Source: Acidobacteriota bacterium
Lineage (GTDB): Bacteria > Acidobacteriota > Terriglobia > Terriglobales > SCQP01
Reading direction: 5' to 3'
DNA length: 64,000 nt
Assembly (NCBI GenBank): GCA_027314025.1
Contig: DAHVCP010000004.1
Span: forward strand, 36,677 to 100,676
Shown in pieces: positions 21,575-30,931 of the stretch (its first letter is position 1; each line of letters begins with the position of its first letter). The notes under the pieces were generated by a model. That model ran no database searches. It was not told the origin of the DNA and was given only the letters and a program-made list of their open reading frames with translations. A program made the translations under genes and the position numbers.

Positions 21575-21958
21575 CTATGCGGACAAGGGCCGCGCGCGGT
21601 GGGGAAAGGCGCGGAGAACCTCCCGGTCGTTGGTCACCAGCGGCGCATTCAAGGCTTCGGCCAAGACGACAAATTTCAAGTCATAGGCCGTGCAGCGGCG
21701 ATCCCGAGCCAGAGGTAAAACGCGGTCGCCATTGACCAGGTGTTCGTGCCGGGCCATCCGGCTGCGAGCGGCGGGCCACGCCGCGTCCGCGCTCCGCGCT
21801 GGCAGCGCTCCCCGGCGAATGTAGCCAATGAGGGCATTACAAAACTCGGACCGCCACAGGAGCGGCGCGTGCCAATCGGAATCCCACGCCCCTAGTTTCT
21901 CCGCCGCCGTCCAGGGTCCCGGAACCGTCCAGCAAAGGATCACGTTCGTGTCCACCAC
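21575..21958 (-). CDS. PIN-domain toxin
   Basis: A 127-residue PIN-domain protein beginning VDTNVILCWTV, with the first catalytic Asp, then a conserved acidic residue in SEFCNALIGY and a C-terminal TAYDLKFVVLAEAL and LVTNDREVL block, all PIN-nuclease hallmarks. It starts at a GTG inside the antitoxin gene (19-base overlap). It most likely cleaves RNA when freed from its partner. Intact. Confidence 0.85.
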   Translation of the reverse strand: MVDTNVILCWTVPGPWTAAEKLGAWDSDWHAPLLWRSEFCNALIGYIRRGALPARSADAAWPAARSRMARHEHLVNGDRVLPLARDRRCTAYDLKFVVLAEALNAPLVTNDREVLRAFPHRARPLSA

Positions 21959-22203
21959 GATCGCCGCCGCCCCGCCCTCTTCATGCGGTTCAGCTCCTCA
22001 TCGTCACGGATGCGAAGGCGGATGCGGCTGCGCGCCGCGCGCATGGCTTCCAGCTCCGCACCATACCCCGCCAGCAGCTCCGGGAGCGAGGCGCGCAGCC
22101 GGTGGATCACCTCGGCGTTCAGGCTGCGGTTCTCCGCGGCCGCCAGCTTCTTCAACTGCCGGTGCAGCGCGGGCGGCACGTTCTTGATGGCCAAGCTGGG
22201 CAT
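21940..22203 (-). CDS. FitA-like RHH antitoxin
   Basis: An 87-residue antitoxin. The N-terminus PSLAIKNVPPALHRQLKKLA is the ribbon-helix-helix fold found in FitA/Arc-type partners of PIN toxins. NRSLNAEVIHRLRASL follows. The basic C-terminus overlaps the toxin gene by 19 bases. GGTGA precedes ATG 22203. Autorepression by the complex is expected; a short ACCATTTTGGT inverted repeat lies just upstream (22212-22228), possibly an operator. Confidence 0.82.
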   Translation of the reverse strand: MPSLAIKNVPPALHRQLKKLAAAENRSLNAEVIHRLRASLPELLAGYGAELEAMRAARSRIRLRIRDDEELNRMKRAGRRRSWWTRT

Positions 22204-22258
22204 GTCACCACACTACGACCATTTTGGTGGCGGTCGAACCGGCAATGCCCCCGCAACC

Positions 22259-22969
22259 TCAGCGCGGCGGCAGGCGGTGTGGATCCCTACGCCCCGACGA
22301 TGCCGCTAGGCGGGAGCGGGCAAAGGCGATGACGGCGGGGCTCAGATAGGTCGTCGGGGCGACGGCGAATGCGGGAATGCCATTGCCCGCGCCGGCGCCG
22401 CCTGAAGCCGCATTCGCGGCGGGGCCAAGCGATTCCGCCGCTGCCGGGGAGATTGCGCCGGCGCCGGATCCGGCGCCGACCATCAACCGGGCATCGGCGC
22501 GGGGCAAAAGCGCGCGGGCGGAATCCTTGAAGTCGGCGATCGCGGGATCCAGCAGCGTCAGATACAGATCCGAACGGCGCAGCGCAACCAGGCTGTTGCT
22601 CTCGCAGATCACCCATTCCGCACCGCTGGGCTCCGCGGCCGCCTCCGCCGCCAGCGCCTCCTCCAGAGCCGGAAGCGCCTGGGCCAGGGCGCCCATCCGC
22701 GTGCGCAGCCACCAGACGCGCCGCGCCCCGGCGCGCAGAAAGCGGGCCGTATCCTTTCGGCCAGCAGAGTTGCGCTCCGCGCTGAGCGTCCAATCGCCGT
22801 CCTCGCAGGCGCAGTCGCAGGCATGACCGCTGCGGCTGCAAATGCCATGGCCGAATTGGGTGATCGTGACGGCGGTCCAGCGGCGGTCGTTGAGAGCGGC
22901 GATCAGGCCGCAGACGGCGGCGGTTTTGCCCACGCTGCGCGACTGCCCGCCGACGACAACCCAGTGCAT
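22259..22969 (-). CDS. P-loop NTPase-like protein of unknown role
   Basis: A 236-residue protein beginning MHWVVVGGQSRSVGKTAAV, a Walker A-type loop followed by a nucleotide-binding Rossmann-like domain. A cysteine-rich segment with CSRSGHACDCACEDG near residue 45 could bind metal. VICESNSLVALRR and LYLTLLDPAIADFK are further conserved-looking strands. It resembles MobB/dethiobiotin-synthase-like P-loop proteins in layout, but the function is unknown. ATG 22969 is fixed by the Walker motif. The C-terminal quarter is glycine/alanine-rich. Confidence 0.65.
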   Translation of the reverse strand: MHWVVVGGQSRSVGKTAAVCGLIAALNDRRWTAVTITQFGHGICSRSGHACDCACEDGDWTLSAERNSAGRKDTARFLRAGARRVWWLRTRMGALAQALPALEEALAAEAAAEPSGAEWVICESNSLVALRRSDLYLTLLDPAIADFKDSARALLPRADARLMVGAGSGAGAISPAAAESLGPAANAASGGAGAGNGIPAFAVAPTTYLSPAVIAFARSRLAASSGRRDPHRLPPR

Positions 22970-23081
22970 ATCCCGATTATCCGCGCAGCGCCGCCGGGCA
23001 CCGCCCGCCGCCGGTGCCGCCCAGCCGCGGTGGCGACCTTCCGGCCGCAGGGGCCTCGTCTTTTGCCCCGGGGGCAATTGG

Positions 23082-24077
23082 TTAGGCCGCGGGCCGCAGC
23101 GCCGCGGCGGCGATGGGGCGCAAGAAATCACTCAACTCCCGCCGCAGTTCCTCATCGTGCCCGACCCACAGATGCCCGCCGTCCGGGTACATCACCAGCC
23201 GCGCATGGGGAACTGCCCCGGCGATATACCGGGCGCTCCGATAGGTCCCATACAGGTCGTCATTCACGCTGACCACCAGCGTCGGGGCCTGGATGGCGCT
23301 CAAGTTGGCTGGTTGCAGCCGCGCCATCATCCGGGTGTCGTTGAGCAGGCCGGCGCGCCGGCGGCGGACCGGCAGAATGCCCGCCAGGATCGCCGTGATC
23401 CGGCGTTGCTCGGCGGGGCTGGCCTGCGCGGCAATCCCCGGCGGGGTGCCCAGAATTGTCCGGACTAGCATGCTCCGCCCCAGCTTCGCCGTCAGCCAAA
23501 AAGCAAAATCGGAAGTCAGCAGCAGGTTGCGGAAAGCGTTCATGATCCGCGGCGCTCCCGGGGCGGCGGTCACTCCGGCGCCGGGCGCATACGCCGCCGG
23601 CACCAGCAATACCAGCGCGGCGCACCGGTCGGGATGGTGGGCCGCGAACTCCAGCGCTGAAGGCGATCCCGCCGAAACCGCGATCACGGCGCAACGCTTC
23701 ACGCCCAGGGTATGGAGCAGCGCGGCATACGCGGCGGCTTGCGCCCGCGGGGAACCGTCCGCCGGCAACGGCGTCCGCAAGTAGCCGAAGCGGGAAACGA
23801 AGATGCGCCGAAATCCCAGCCGCCGCAGCGCGGAGTCGCGATCAAACTCCAGCAGTTGGTCAAAGCCGCCGCCCGCGCCATGGATGACCAACAGCGGAAA
23901 GCCATCGCCGTCGTCCGCGTACTCGATCGGATCGCGGCGCGTCTGGGCCAATTCGCTGCCGCCAGCGACGCGCCGCTCGGCGGCTCCGATTTCCCGCCGA
24001 TAGGCGCGATAGGTGAGCCACGCGGGCACCCCGCCCGCCACTGCCATTGTCCACGCCGCCGTGTTCCTCGCCCTCAT
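23082..24077 (-). CDS. Alpha/beta-fold hydrolase
   Basis: A 331-residue hydrolase. A hydrophobic N-terminal helix (about residues 8-22) may anchor or export it. The oxyanion segment VIHGAGGGFDQ (about residue 64) and the nucleophile elbow AVSAGSPSA (about residue 137) are present; the elbow has Ala-x-Ser-x-Gly rather than the strict GxSxG. The acid is likely the Asp in SVNDDLYG and the histidine that of PDGGHLWVGHDEE. GGAGG precedes ATG 24077. Substrate unknown. It is followed on the same strand by the P-loop gene, with a gap of over 100 bases. Confidence 0.8.
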   Translation of the reverse strand: MRARNTAAWTMAVAGGVPAWLTYRAYRREIGAAERRVAGGSELAQTRRDPIEYADDGDGFPLLVIHGAGGGFDQLLEFDRDSALRRLGFRRIFVSRFGYLRTPLPADGSPRAQAAAYAALLHTLGVKRCAVIAVSAGSPSALEFAAHHPDRCAALVLLVPAAYAPGAGVTAAPGAPRIMNAFRNLLLTSDFAFWLTAKLGRSMLVRTILGTPPGIAAQASPAEQRRITAILAGILPVRRRRAGLLNDTRMMARLQPANLSAIQAPTLVVSVNDDLYGTYRSARYIAGAVPHARLVMYPDGGHLWVGHDEELRRELSDFLRPIAAAALRPAA

Positions 24078-24436
24078 CCCCGCCTCCCGGTTACTCGGAT
24101 GTAGGCCGATGGGGCGGGGATGCCGCCCCGCGGCGCCCGCCTGGGCTAACCGGCGGCTCCGGCGCGCCGCCCGCCGGACCGAACTCGCGGCAACTTGCAA
24201 ACGACCGGAACGCAAACCGGGCCCGAAGCCATCCGCGGCTGCGGGGTGGATGCTGACGCTTGCTGCCGGCTCACAGCGCCGCTTGCCGGGACGATGCAGT
24301 ATTCCTGGCGGCGCAGCAGGCGGGCGAAGGCCGCGAAATCCCCGCGCGCCTACGGACCCAGTCCGCGGCTCGCCGCAGCAGGGAATGCGGGTCCGCGCGC
24401 CGGGTAGGCGGATTGATAGGCGCGCACTTCGTGGCC
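24078..24436. other. Gene-free stretch
   Basis: About 360 bp between the hydrolase start and the 3' end of the GH2 gene. No gene is supported. The region near 24300-24345 (GCAGGCGGGCGAAGGCCGCG) resembles sequence near 56450-56490, suggesting another dispersed repeat family. Confidence 0.4.
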
Positions 24437-26947
24437 CTAGCTGCTGGTGATGGTCGCAGTGGCGCTGGCCAGGCCCTTGGCCGCGGCGGTCAGCGTCATG
24501 CTGCCCGGCTGATGCCGCAGCGACTGAACGATGGCGCAGCACCAGCCGTTGAAGGCGCGGCGGCGGGCGGCCAGGCCCTGGGCCTTGGGTTCGGGCTTGT
24601 CGGCCTCATGGCTGCTGGGATCGCCGTTGCCGACGCCGATGATGCGGCCGGCGCCGGTGAGCGAGAACTCGACCTCGTCAAATGCCGTGGGCACCACGCG
24701 TCCCTTCGCGTCCACGATGGACACGGCGACGACCGCGGCGTCCTGGCCATCGGCGGCCAGCGCGGTCAAATCCGCCGCGGCGTGCACGGCGGCGGGATGG
24801 CCGGTGGTTTCGCGCCGGGCGGTCAGGACCAGCTTGCCGCCGCGATAGCCGCGGGCTTCCAGTGTTCCGGGCTCGAACTTCACCGACCATTGCGCATGGC
24901 CGTTGCGCGGCACGCGGCGCGCCCCCTGCGATGTGCCGTTCAGGAACAGCTCGACGCGCTCCATGTTGGTGTGGCACCAAACGTCAATGGGTCGGCCCTC
25001 CTGGCCCGGCCATTGCAGCCAATTCCAATGCGGCAAAATGTGCAGCACCGGCTGATCGGTCCACCACGCGCGGTAATAGTAGAAGTTGTCCTTGGGAAAG
25101 CCGCAGGTGTCAATGACGCCGAACTGCGAACTGATGCACGGCCAGGCGTAGGGCGTGGGCTCGCCGCGGTAGTCGAAGCCGGTCCAGACAAAGCCGCCGG
25201 CGAGATAGGGGCGGTTGGCGTAGACCTGCCACCACTCCTCGGCGGTTGCGCCCCAGCGCGGATTGTTGACGTCATAGGCGCTCAGCCAGCCGCGCGTCGG
25301 CTGGTAGGTGTAGATGCCGCGGGTGGAAAAGGTGCTGGCGGTCTCGGAACCGAAACAGGGCTTCTCGGGAAACTTGCGGTGATAGGCGTCAATGCGGGGG
25401 CCCAGGCCATAGTTGAATCCCTGCACGTCCACGACCTCGGAAAGGCCGTATCCCCAGCCATAGTTCATGGCTTCGGTGACCGGGCGGCTGGGGTCCAGGC
25501 GGCGAGCCAGACGCTTCATGCTGGCGGCGATGCGCGCGCCGCGCGGCGTGCCCTGCTCCGGCTCCTCATTGCCGATGGACCACAGCACCACGCAGGGGCG
25601 GTTGCGGTCGCGGCGAATCAGGCGCGCCAACTGGCTCAGCCCCTCGGGCTCGGAGGAGAACATCCGCGTCTCATCCATCACCATCATGCCCAGGCGGTCG
25701 CAGGCGTCCAGCACCGCCGGGGTGGGCGGATTGTGGCTGGTGCGATAGGCGTTGACGCCCATCTCCTTGAGGCGGCTGACGCGGTAATACTGGATGCGGT
25801 CGGGCACGGCGATGCCGACGCCGGCGTGATCCTGGTGGTTGCAAACGCCTTGGATCTCCGTGCGCTCACCGTTCAGGAAAAATCCGCGCTCGGCGGTGAA
25901 GCGAATGGAGCGGACGCCGAACTCCGTTTCCTCGCGGTCGGCCTCGCCCGCATCGGTCTCAACGCGGGTGACCAGGTGGTAGAGATAGGGATGGTCCGGC
26001 GACCAAAGCTCCGGATGGTCCAACCGGGCGGTCTGCCGGAAGCCGCGGCGGGACCACGGGCCCAGAGTCAGCTGCGGCGAGCGCAGGCGCAGCACCTCCC
26101 GCCCGTGGGCGTCGAGAATGGTGGAGACGACGCGGCAGCGGACGGCGGAGTCCTGATCGTTGTCCAGCTCCGTGGCCACGGCGACCGCGGCGTGGCCATG
26201 GGCGGCGTCGGGCTCGGCGGTGATGTAGACGCCCTGCGGGGCGATGTGCAGCGGCTCGGTCTCCACCAGCCAAACGTGGCGGTAGATTCCCGCGCCCTCA
26301 TAGAACCAGCCCTCATGCTCCGTGGCGTTGACGCGCAGCACCAGCACGTTGGGATGGCCGTAGCGCGCGCAGTCGGTGATGTCGTAGCGGAACGGGGCAT
26401 AGCCGCTGAAGTTGCGGCCCAGATAGTTGCCGTTGAGGGCGGCGATGGAATCGCGGAAGACGCCGTCGAATTCCAGCGCCAGACGCCGGCCGCGCGCCGC
26501 GGCGGGAACGTCGAAGACGCGCCGGTACCAGCCGATGCTGGTCGCCGGATAGTCGCGGCCCAGCGGCTTGAACCCATAGCTGGTCAGTTCGGGATCGTTG
26601 ACGAAGGGCAAGGCCACCGCCCAGTCATGCGGCAGATCCACCGCTTCCCAATCGGCGACGGAGAACTGGAGCCGGCAGGGGGCGAATAGATTGCCGGTTT
26701 TGGAAAACGCCTGGCCGTTGCCGAAGCCGAAGTCCAGTGACGGCTTGTCGGCGTTGCCAAAATGAAAATGCCAGCCGAAGTCCAGCAACTCGCGGCGGCG
26801 CGGCGAGGCGGGAGCAGCTGCCTGCTGCGCGTCCGCGGCGGGCGAACCGCCGGCCGCGAGCGGCGCCAGAGCGGCGGCGGGAAGGGCGGGAGCGAGCGAA
26901 GCGGCGGCGGTGGTCTTCAGGAAGCTGCGGCGAGGCCAGTCGGACAT
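24437..26947 (-). CDS. TAT-exported GH2 beta-galactosidase-like enzyme
   Basis: An 836-residue glycoside hydrolase family 2 protein. It opens with a twin-arginine signal (RRSFLKTTAAASLAPALPAA), then a jelly-roll sugar-binding domain, an Ig-like domain, and a TIM barrel. The acid/base Glu lies in LWSIGNEEPEQG and the nucleophile Glu in CFGSETAS, both matching GH2. NHQDHAGVG precedes the active site, and two further C-terminal beta domains follow. Beta-galactosidase or beta-glucuronidase activity is likely; the exact sugar cannot be stated. It is a single gene. Confidence 0.9.
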   Translation of the reverse strand: MSDWPRRSFLKTTAAASLAPALPAAALAPLAAGGSPAADAQQAAAPASPRRRELLDFGWHFHFGNADKPSLDFGFGNGQAFSKTGNLFAPCRLQFSVADWEAVDLPHDWAVALPFVNDPELTSYGFKPLGRDYPATSIGWYRRVFDVPAAARGRRLALEFDGVFRDSIAALNGNYLGRNFSGYAPFRYDITDCARYGHPNVLVLRVNATEHEGWFYEGAGIYRHVWLVETEPLHIAPQGVYITAEPDAAHGHAAVAVATELDNDQDSAVRCRVVSTILDAHGREVLRLRSPQLTLGPWSRRGFRQTARLDHPELWSPDHPYLYHLVTRVETDAGEADREETEFGVRSIRFTAERGFFLNGERTEIQGVCNHQDHAGVGIAVPDRIQYYRVSRLKEMGVNAYRTSHNPPTPAVLDACDRLGMMVMDETRMFSSEPEGLSQLARLIRRDRNRPCVVLWSIGNEEPEQGTPRGARIAASMKRLARRLDPSRPVTEAMNYGWGYGLSEVVDVQGFNYGLGPRIDAYHRKFPEKPCFGSETASTFSTRGIYTYQPTRGWLSAYDVNNPRWGATAEEWWQVYANRPYLAGGFVWTGFDYRGEPTPYAWPCISSQFGVIDTCGFPKDNFYYYRAWWTDQPVLHILPHWNWLQWPGQEGRPIDVWCHTNMERVELFLNGTSQGARRVPRNGHAQWSVKFEPGTLEARGYRGGKLVLTARRETTGHPAAVHAAADLTALAADGQDAAVVAVSIVDAKGRVVPTAFDEVEFSLTGAGRIIGVGNGDPSSHEADKPEPKAQGLAARRRAFNGWCCAIVQSLRHQPGSMTLTAAAKGLASATATITSS

Positions 26948-27080
26948 GACTCGGATACTAACTCAGATTCGGGCCGATAGACGGCGCGGCCGCAACGCGG
27001 CTACGCCGCGCGTTCCGCTCATGCGCACGGCCCCGGCCGGCGGCGCCGCAACGACAATGCCCCGGCGTGGGCGCCGGCGG

Positions 27081-28694
27081 TTAGTACCAGAACTTCACCT
27101 TGGGCCACAACTGCTGGAGCGTGCCGTGCAAGCCGCGGCAAATGAAGACCGGCCCGCGCTCATAGGGCTCAATGTAGGGGTTCGTGTCCCGGGCATAGAC
27201 CTGCACCGAATCGAATTGGCGCTCCAGCGCCCTCCGGCTCTCGCCAAAGACGATCATTACTTGGCCGCTGTGGCCGCGCGGCCCCCACAGAAAATAGTTC
27301 TGATGGCCGCTGATCGCCGTCGGCACGTCCGGACGGTAGACATTGACCGCGCTGGCGTCGCCGTAATTAGTCGCGAAGATGGCCGCCTGGGCGCGCTCCG
27401 CCGGCGGCAGCGACCAATAGGCGTTCGCCAAAAGATTCGCCTTATGCCGCCAATCCAGCATGTCGGCGAAATACTGCGGCAGCGCCGCCGAAGCCCCCGT
27501 CTCCAGCTGCGGCGGCCGCAGGTGCAGGCGCTGCATATAGGCGATCTCCGCCGCCGGCCGCAGCACCGGCAACACGACCGGCAGCGTGATGGCGACGCCC
27601 AGGACGTGCAGCGCCACGTACCCCGGAACCAGCCCCCTGCGCTGCCAGGCCCGGCGCAGCCAGCCGTCCCACGCCGCGGCGCCGGTGGCAAAATACAAGG
27701 GATAGATCGCCGCCAGGTAATACACCTTGGCGTGCAGCAGAATCATCAGGGGCAAATAGAGAGCGTAGGTCAGCCCCAAAAACCGCCACGGCCGCGCCCG
27801 GCGGCCGGCCAGCAGCCAGCCCACTCCGGCGATCCACAGCGGCGCCATCAGCAGGCCCCAGGCGACGATCTGGTTGACCACGAACGTCAGCGCGCCGACA
27901 TGCACGTTTTTGCCGCTGCTCTGGTCATTCCACAGCAGTTGCAGCGTCGCCCAGTGGTGCCGCATCTCCCAGATGACGTTCGGCAGGATCAGCAGCACCA
28001 TCAGCCCCACGCTGACGGCGAACCACCGGGTCGCCAGCATCTTGCGCTGCGCGGTCAGCAACAGAGCCACCAGCACGCAGGCGAGAAAGAAAAACTCGTT
28101 CCACTTGTTCTCCAGTCCCAAGCCCGCCACGACGCCGAGCACAATCCACCATCGCGCCACCACCGGTCCGGAGGTGATGCCGCGCTCGGCCAATCGGGCC
28201 AGCTCGATCAGCGCCAGCGCCACCACCATCCAAGAAATCGGCTCGAAGCTGTTGGTGGATAGCGTTGCGGCGATGGCGGTGGCGATCGGCGCCAGCAGCA
28301 CCGCGATCATCGCCAGCGCCTGCGCCCAGCGCGTGCCGCCCAGTCGCCACGCCAAGATGCCCGTCAGCGCCACCTCGGCCCCGCCGGCCAGGGAAGGAAT
28401 TAAATGAAACAGCGGCAGCGATTGCAGCCCGAACAACCACTGCGTGCAGCGTTCCACCAGCGGGACAATCGGCGGCTGATCCACATAGCCCCAAGCCAGG
28501 TGGCGGCCGCAAACTAGGAAATACAGCTCATCGCGGAAGATGCCATATCCGGCGTGCTGCATGGCCACTTGGGCCAGGGTTTGCAGCACAATCTTCAGCA
28601 GCCCGAAGCCCAGCGCCAGGTAAAGGACACCACGGGGCGAATCCGCCGTTCCGGCCGCTCGCTCCGCCTTCGCTCCCACGATCGTTGCCGGCAT
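27081..28694 (-). CDS. GT39-like integral membrane glycosyltransferase
   Basis: A 537-residue polytopic membrane protein of the PMT/ArnT type. The first luminal loop has YGIFRDELYFLVCGRHLAWG, whose Asp-Glu pair is the expected catalytic site, followed by VDQPPIVPLVER. About a dozen hydrophobic helices and a hydrophilic C-terminal domain follow. Such enzymes transfer sugars from a polyprenyl phosphate carrier to lipids or proteins in the periplasm. The acceptor is unknown. It is not in an operon with clear polysaccharide genes. Confidence 0.82.
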   Translation of the reverse strand: MPATIVGAKAERAAGTADSPRGVLYLALGFGLLKIVLQTLAQVAMQHAGYGIFRDELYFLVCGRHLAWGYVDQPPIVPLVERCTQWLFGLQSLPLFHLIPSLAGGAEVALTGILAWRLGGTRWAQALAMIAVLLAPIATAIAATLSTNSFEPISWMVVALALIELARLAERGITSGPVVARWWIVLGVVAGLGLENKWNEFFFLACVLVALLLTAQRKMLATRWFAVSVGLMVLLILPNVIWEMRHHWATLQLLWNDQSSGKNVHVGALTFVVNQIVAWGLLMAPLWIAGVGWLLAGRRARPWRFLGLTYALYLPLMILLHAKVYYLAAIYPLYFATGAAAWDGWLRRAWQRRGLVPGYVALHVLGVAITLPVVLPVLRPAAEIAYMQRLHLRPPQLETGASAALPQYFADMLDWRHKANLLANAYWSLPPAERAQAAIFATNYGDASAVNVYRPDVPTAISGHQNYFLWGPRGHSGQVMIVFGESRRALERQFDSVQVYARDTNPYIEPYERGPVFICRGLHGTLQQLWPKVKFWY

Positions 28695-29062
28695 CGCTTT
28701 GTCCCGCCTGGCGCATTGATGCTAGCATCGCCGCGGATTGTGCGCAATTCGCCGCCGAGGCGTCCAGGGCCTGTACCGCGCCACCGCGCATCCCGCCATC
28801 ACCGCGCCGCAAACCAACGGCAGCCTTACCCGAGGAATGGGCGTTTCCCTGGGGGCGCGCACGGCACCTCCGCGCCCGGCGGCGGCGGGCAAGCGGCCCG
28901 CGCCCCCAGGGGCAGCCGCGTGCGAGCCCCGTGCCGCGCCGGCCCGCCGAGCGCGACCGCACGCAAGCCGGAGGCATACCCCACGCCGCCGCCGGCCGTT
29001 CCTCGTCCCGCGGCCATGGCGGCGACAGTGAGCCAGGGGAACCTGAATTCCCCGGCCGTCCC
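28695..29062. repeat. Gap with fragment of family A repeat
   Basis: No gene is supported in this 368-bp gap. Sequence at 28949-28987 (GCGCGACCGCACGCAAGCCG and what follows) is nearly identical to 10214-10251 and is therefore a solo copy of one module of the family A repeat. Confidence 0.6.
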
Positions 29063-30535
29063 TTAGGGAAGCACGTAGCGGAGATCGGCGTAGACCATGT
29101 TCAGGCTGGCGTTGCGGGGCGCGCCGGGAGCCATCCACCAGGGGGCGCGGGTCAGGTAGGAATACTGCGTGATCAGTTGCAGGGCGCCGTAGCGCGGCTG
29201 CTTCCAGAAAGTGTGGATGACGCCAAACGTGCCTTCCTGAATGGCGCGGTTGCTGCCGCTGCTAGAACCGGGAAAGCCGTAACCTACCGGACCACCGGGA
29301 CCGAGCACGTAGTCGCGGCCGTAGTAGGCGGCGCCGTAGTAGCCATAGGCCATCCAGCGGCGGCGAAATTGGTACTCGAAGCCATCCAGCGTGGAGGCGG
29401 AGTGCACCGGAGAGATCTGCCCGTCCGGGCGGACGATGAGGTCCGGGCCGAGGCCGAAGAGATAGCGGCCGCCGCCGTCGCTGAAGAAGCTGTTCAACAC
29501 TAGATCCAGATGCGGCAACAACTCGACGTTGCCGTCGAGCTCGCCTCCCGCTCCCGTGGCGCTGTTGGTGGCCAGCGTGCCCGGCACGGCGTCGTGGAAG
29601 CCGCTGATTAACCCCGCGATTTCGCCGTGCACGCGGTGGCCGGCCCAATGGCCGTCGTAGGCCAGCTTGGCGATAATGTCCGGCCGCGGATTGGAGGCGC
29701 CGGTGTTGCCGCCGGTGTCGAACTGGCCGGCGTAGTCGGAGCTGGGAAGCACCACGCTGGAGCCGACATATTGGTTGGGGTTCTCCAGGGAAACGCCCAG
29801 CGTCCAGTTGCGGTTGATGTGGTCAATGACGCGCAGCTGCGCGTCGCGCGACCACACCAAGCCGACCTGGTAGTTGGTGTCCATGTTCGAGGTGAAGAAG
29901 ATATTGGCGGGAAGCGGCGACAAGCCCTTGCGATTCGGCGTCAGCAGGCTCCAGCTCTGCCCGCCCAGCACCTCCCAATGTCCGCGGCGGACATCCACCC
30001 AATACAGGCGCATGCGCAAGCCGTTGCTGTTGCTGCTGACGTGGCCGTTGGCGGGCAGTACGCCGAGAAAATCCGCCTCGACATAGCCGGTGACCTGCTC
30101 ACCGCCGGGATGGGCGCTGACCATCAGCGCCAAGCGGGAGTTTTGCGCGCTTTCATTGAATTCGCTCAGCTGGCCGCCGGGCGTGTTGGAAAACGGAATC
30201 GAGCCAAAATTGGTGCCGATGCCGCTGCCGACGGTGGTGGAGCGCCAAACCGACGTCCAATCGAGGAAGCCGCCGGGAGTGAAGGTCGCGCCGCCGATGC
30301 GGAAGCCCAGCGGGGCGTCCTGCCGGCCACCGGCGCCGGATTGCGGAGCGGCGACGGCGTTCGCGCCGTCCGGTCCCGGCTGCGCCGGCGTCACCGCATG
30401 TTTCGTGGGGGCTGCGACGGCGCGGATCGAGGCGGCCGATTTCTTGGCTTTGGGTGCAGCCTTGGGCTTGGGCGCCGCGGCCCATGCGGAGAGAGAAAAC
30501 GCCAGGCTGAGCGAGATGGCAGATGTCTTGTTCAT
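29063..30535 (-). CDS. Outer-membrane porin-like beta-barrel
   Basis: A 490-residue exported protein. The signal peptide (MNKTSAISLSLAFSLSAWAA) is followed by a lysine/alanine/proline-rich linker (to about residue 70) and then a long run of alternating-hydrophobicity strands with many Gly, Asn, Trp and Tyr residues, characteristic of a beta-barrel porin. The C-terminus (YADLRYVLP) lacks the usual terminal Phe. It is divergent from the phosphate-signalling operon. This suggests, without proof, a phosphate-starvation porin. No exact subfamily is assigned. Confidence 0.72.
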   Translation of the reverse strand: MNKTSAISLSLAFSLSAWAAAPKPKAAPKAKKSAASIRAVAAPTKHAVTPAQPGPDGANAVAAPQSGAGGRQDAPLGFRIGGATFTPGGFLDWTSVWRSTTVGSGIGTNFGSIPFSNTPGGQLSEFNESAQNSRLALMVSAHPGGEQVTGYVEADFLGVLPANGHVSSNSNGLRMRLYWVDVRRGHWEVLGGQSWSLLTPNRKGLSPLPANIFFTSNMDTNYQVGLVWSRDAQLRVIDHINRNWTLGVSLENPNQYVGSSVVLPSSDYAGQFDTGGNTGASNPRPDIIAKLAYDGHWAGHRVHGEIAGLISGFHDAVPGTLATNSATGAGGELDGNVELLPHLDLVLNSFFSDGGGRYLFGLGPDLIVRPDGQISPVHSASTLDGFEYQFRRRWMAYGYYGAAYYGRDYVLGPGGPVGYGFPGSSSGSNRAIQEGTFGVIHTFWKQPRYGALQLITQYSYLTRAPWWMAPGAPRNASLNMVYADLRYVLP

Positions 30536-30931
30536 AAGCACGATTGTGAGAACCGAATGGGTCACGACCAGATTGCCGTAATCGGCGGGAAAGGATTGTG
30601 ACGATTTGATGAATGGGAGGTTTGGCCCAACGCCCCGTTGCCCCGGCCCGCGCACGGCCGGCGGGCGCGCGCCCGGCGCATGGGCTTGGATCGGCGATGG
30701 GCGGCACATCGCGGCGGCGGCGAATTATGACGGTTCGATGAAACCCGCGGCGGCGGCTCCGAACCGGCGGCGGCGGGTGGCGATAATGGGAATAGTGGCG
30801 CGCGATCGCGGCAACACGGAACAAACGGGCGAGGCGCTAGCGCTCGCGTGGCGGCGTTGGGGCGCGCCAAAACCGCTGCTAGCGTTGGGACCGCCGATTC
30901 CGGGCGATGGCCCAGAACGCAGGTGGCCGGA
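30536..30931. promoter_or_regulatory. Divergent promoter region, porin versus phoR
   Basis: About 396 bp with no gene. It must hold the promoters for the porin (minus) and the phoR-pstB-phoU-phoB operon (plus). TTGTGACGATTTGATGAA at 30596-30613 is the most AT-rich stretch, but I see no convincing pair of PhoB-box repeats spaced by 11 bp, so Pho control is not shown. Confidence 0.4.

Noticed and set aside
24260..26689. Very long open frame (over 800 codons) opposite the GH2 gene
   Set aside because: It mirrors the GH2 coding frame; in such GC-rich DNA antisense frames stay open. Composition lacks protein character, and GH2 has full motifs.
26910..28262. Long plus-strand open frame opposite the GT39-like gene
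   Set aside because: Arg/Gln/His/Pro-rich shadow; the transmembrane pattern and catalytic loop are on the other strand.
30596..30616. Possible Pho box between porin and phoR
   Set aside because: Only weak resemblance to CTGTCAT-type repeats with wrong spacing.
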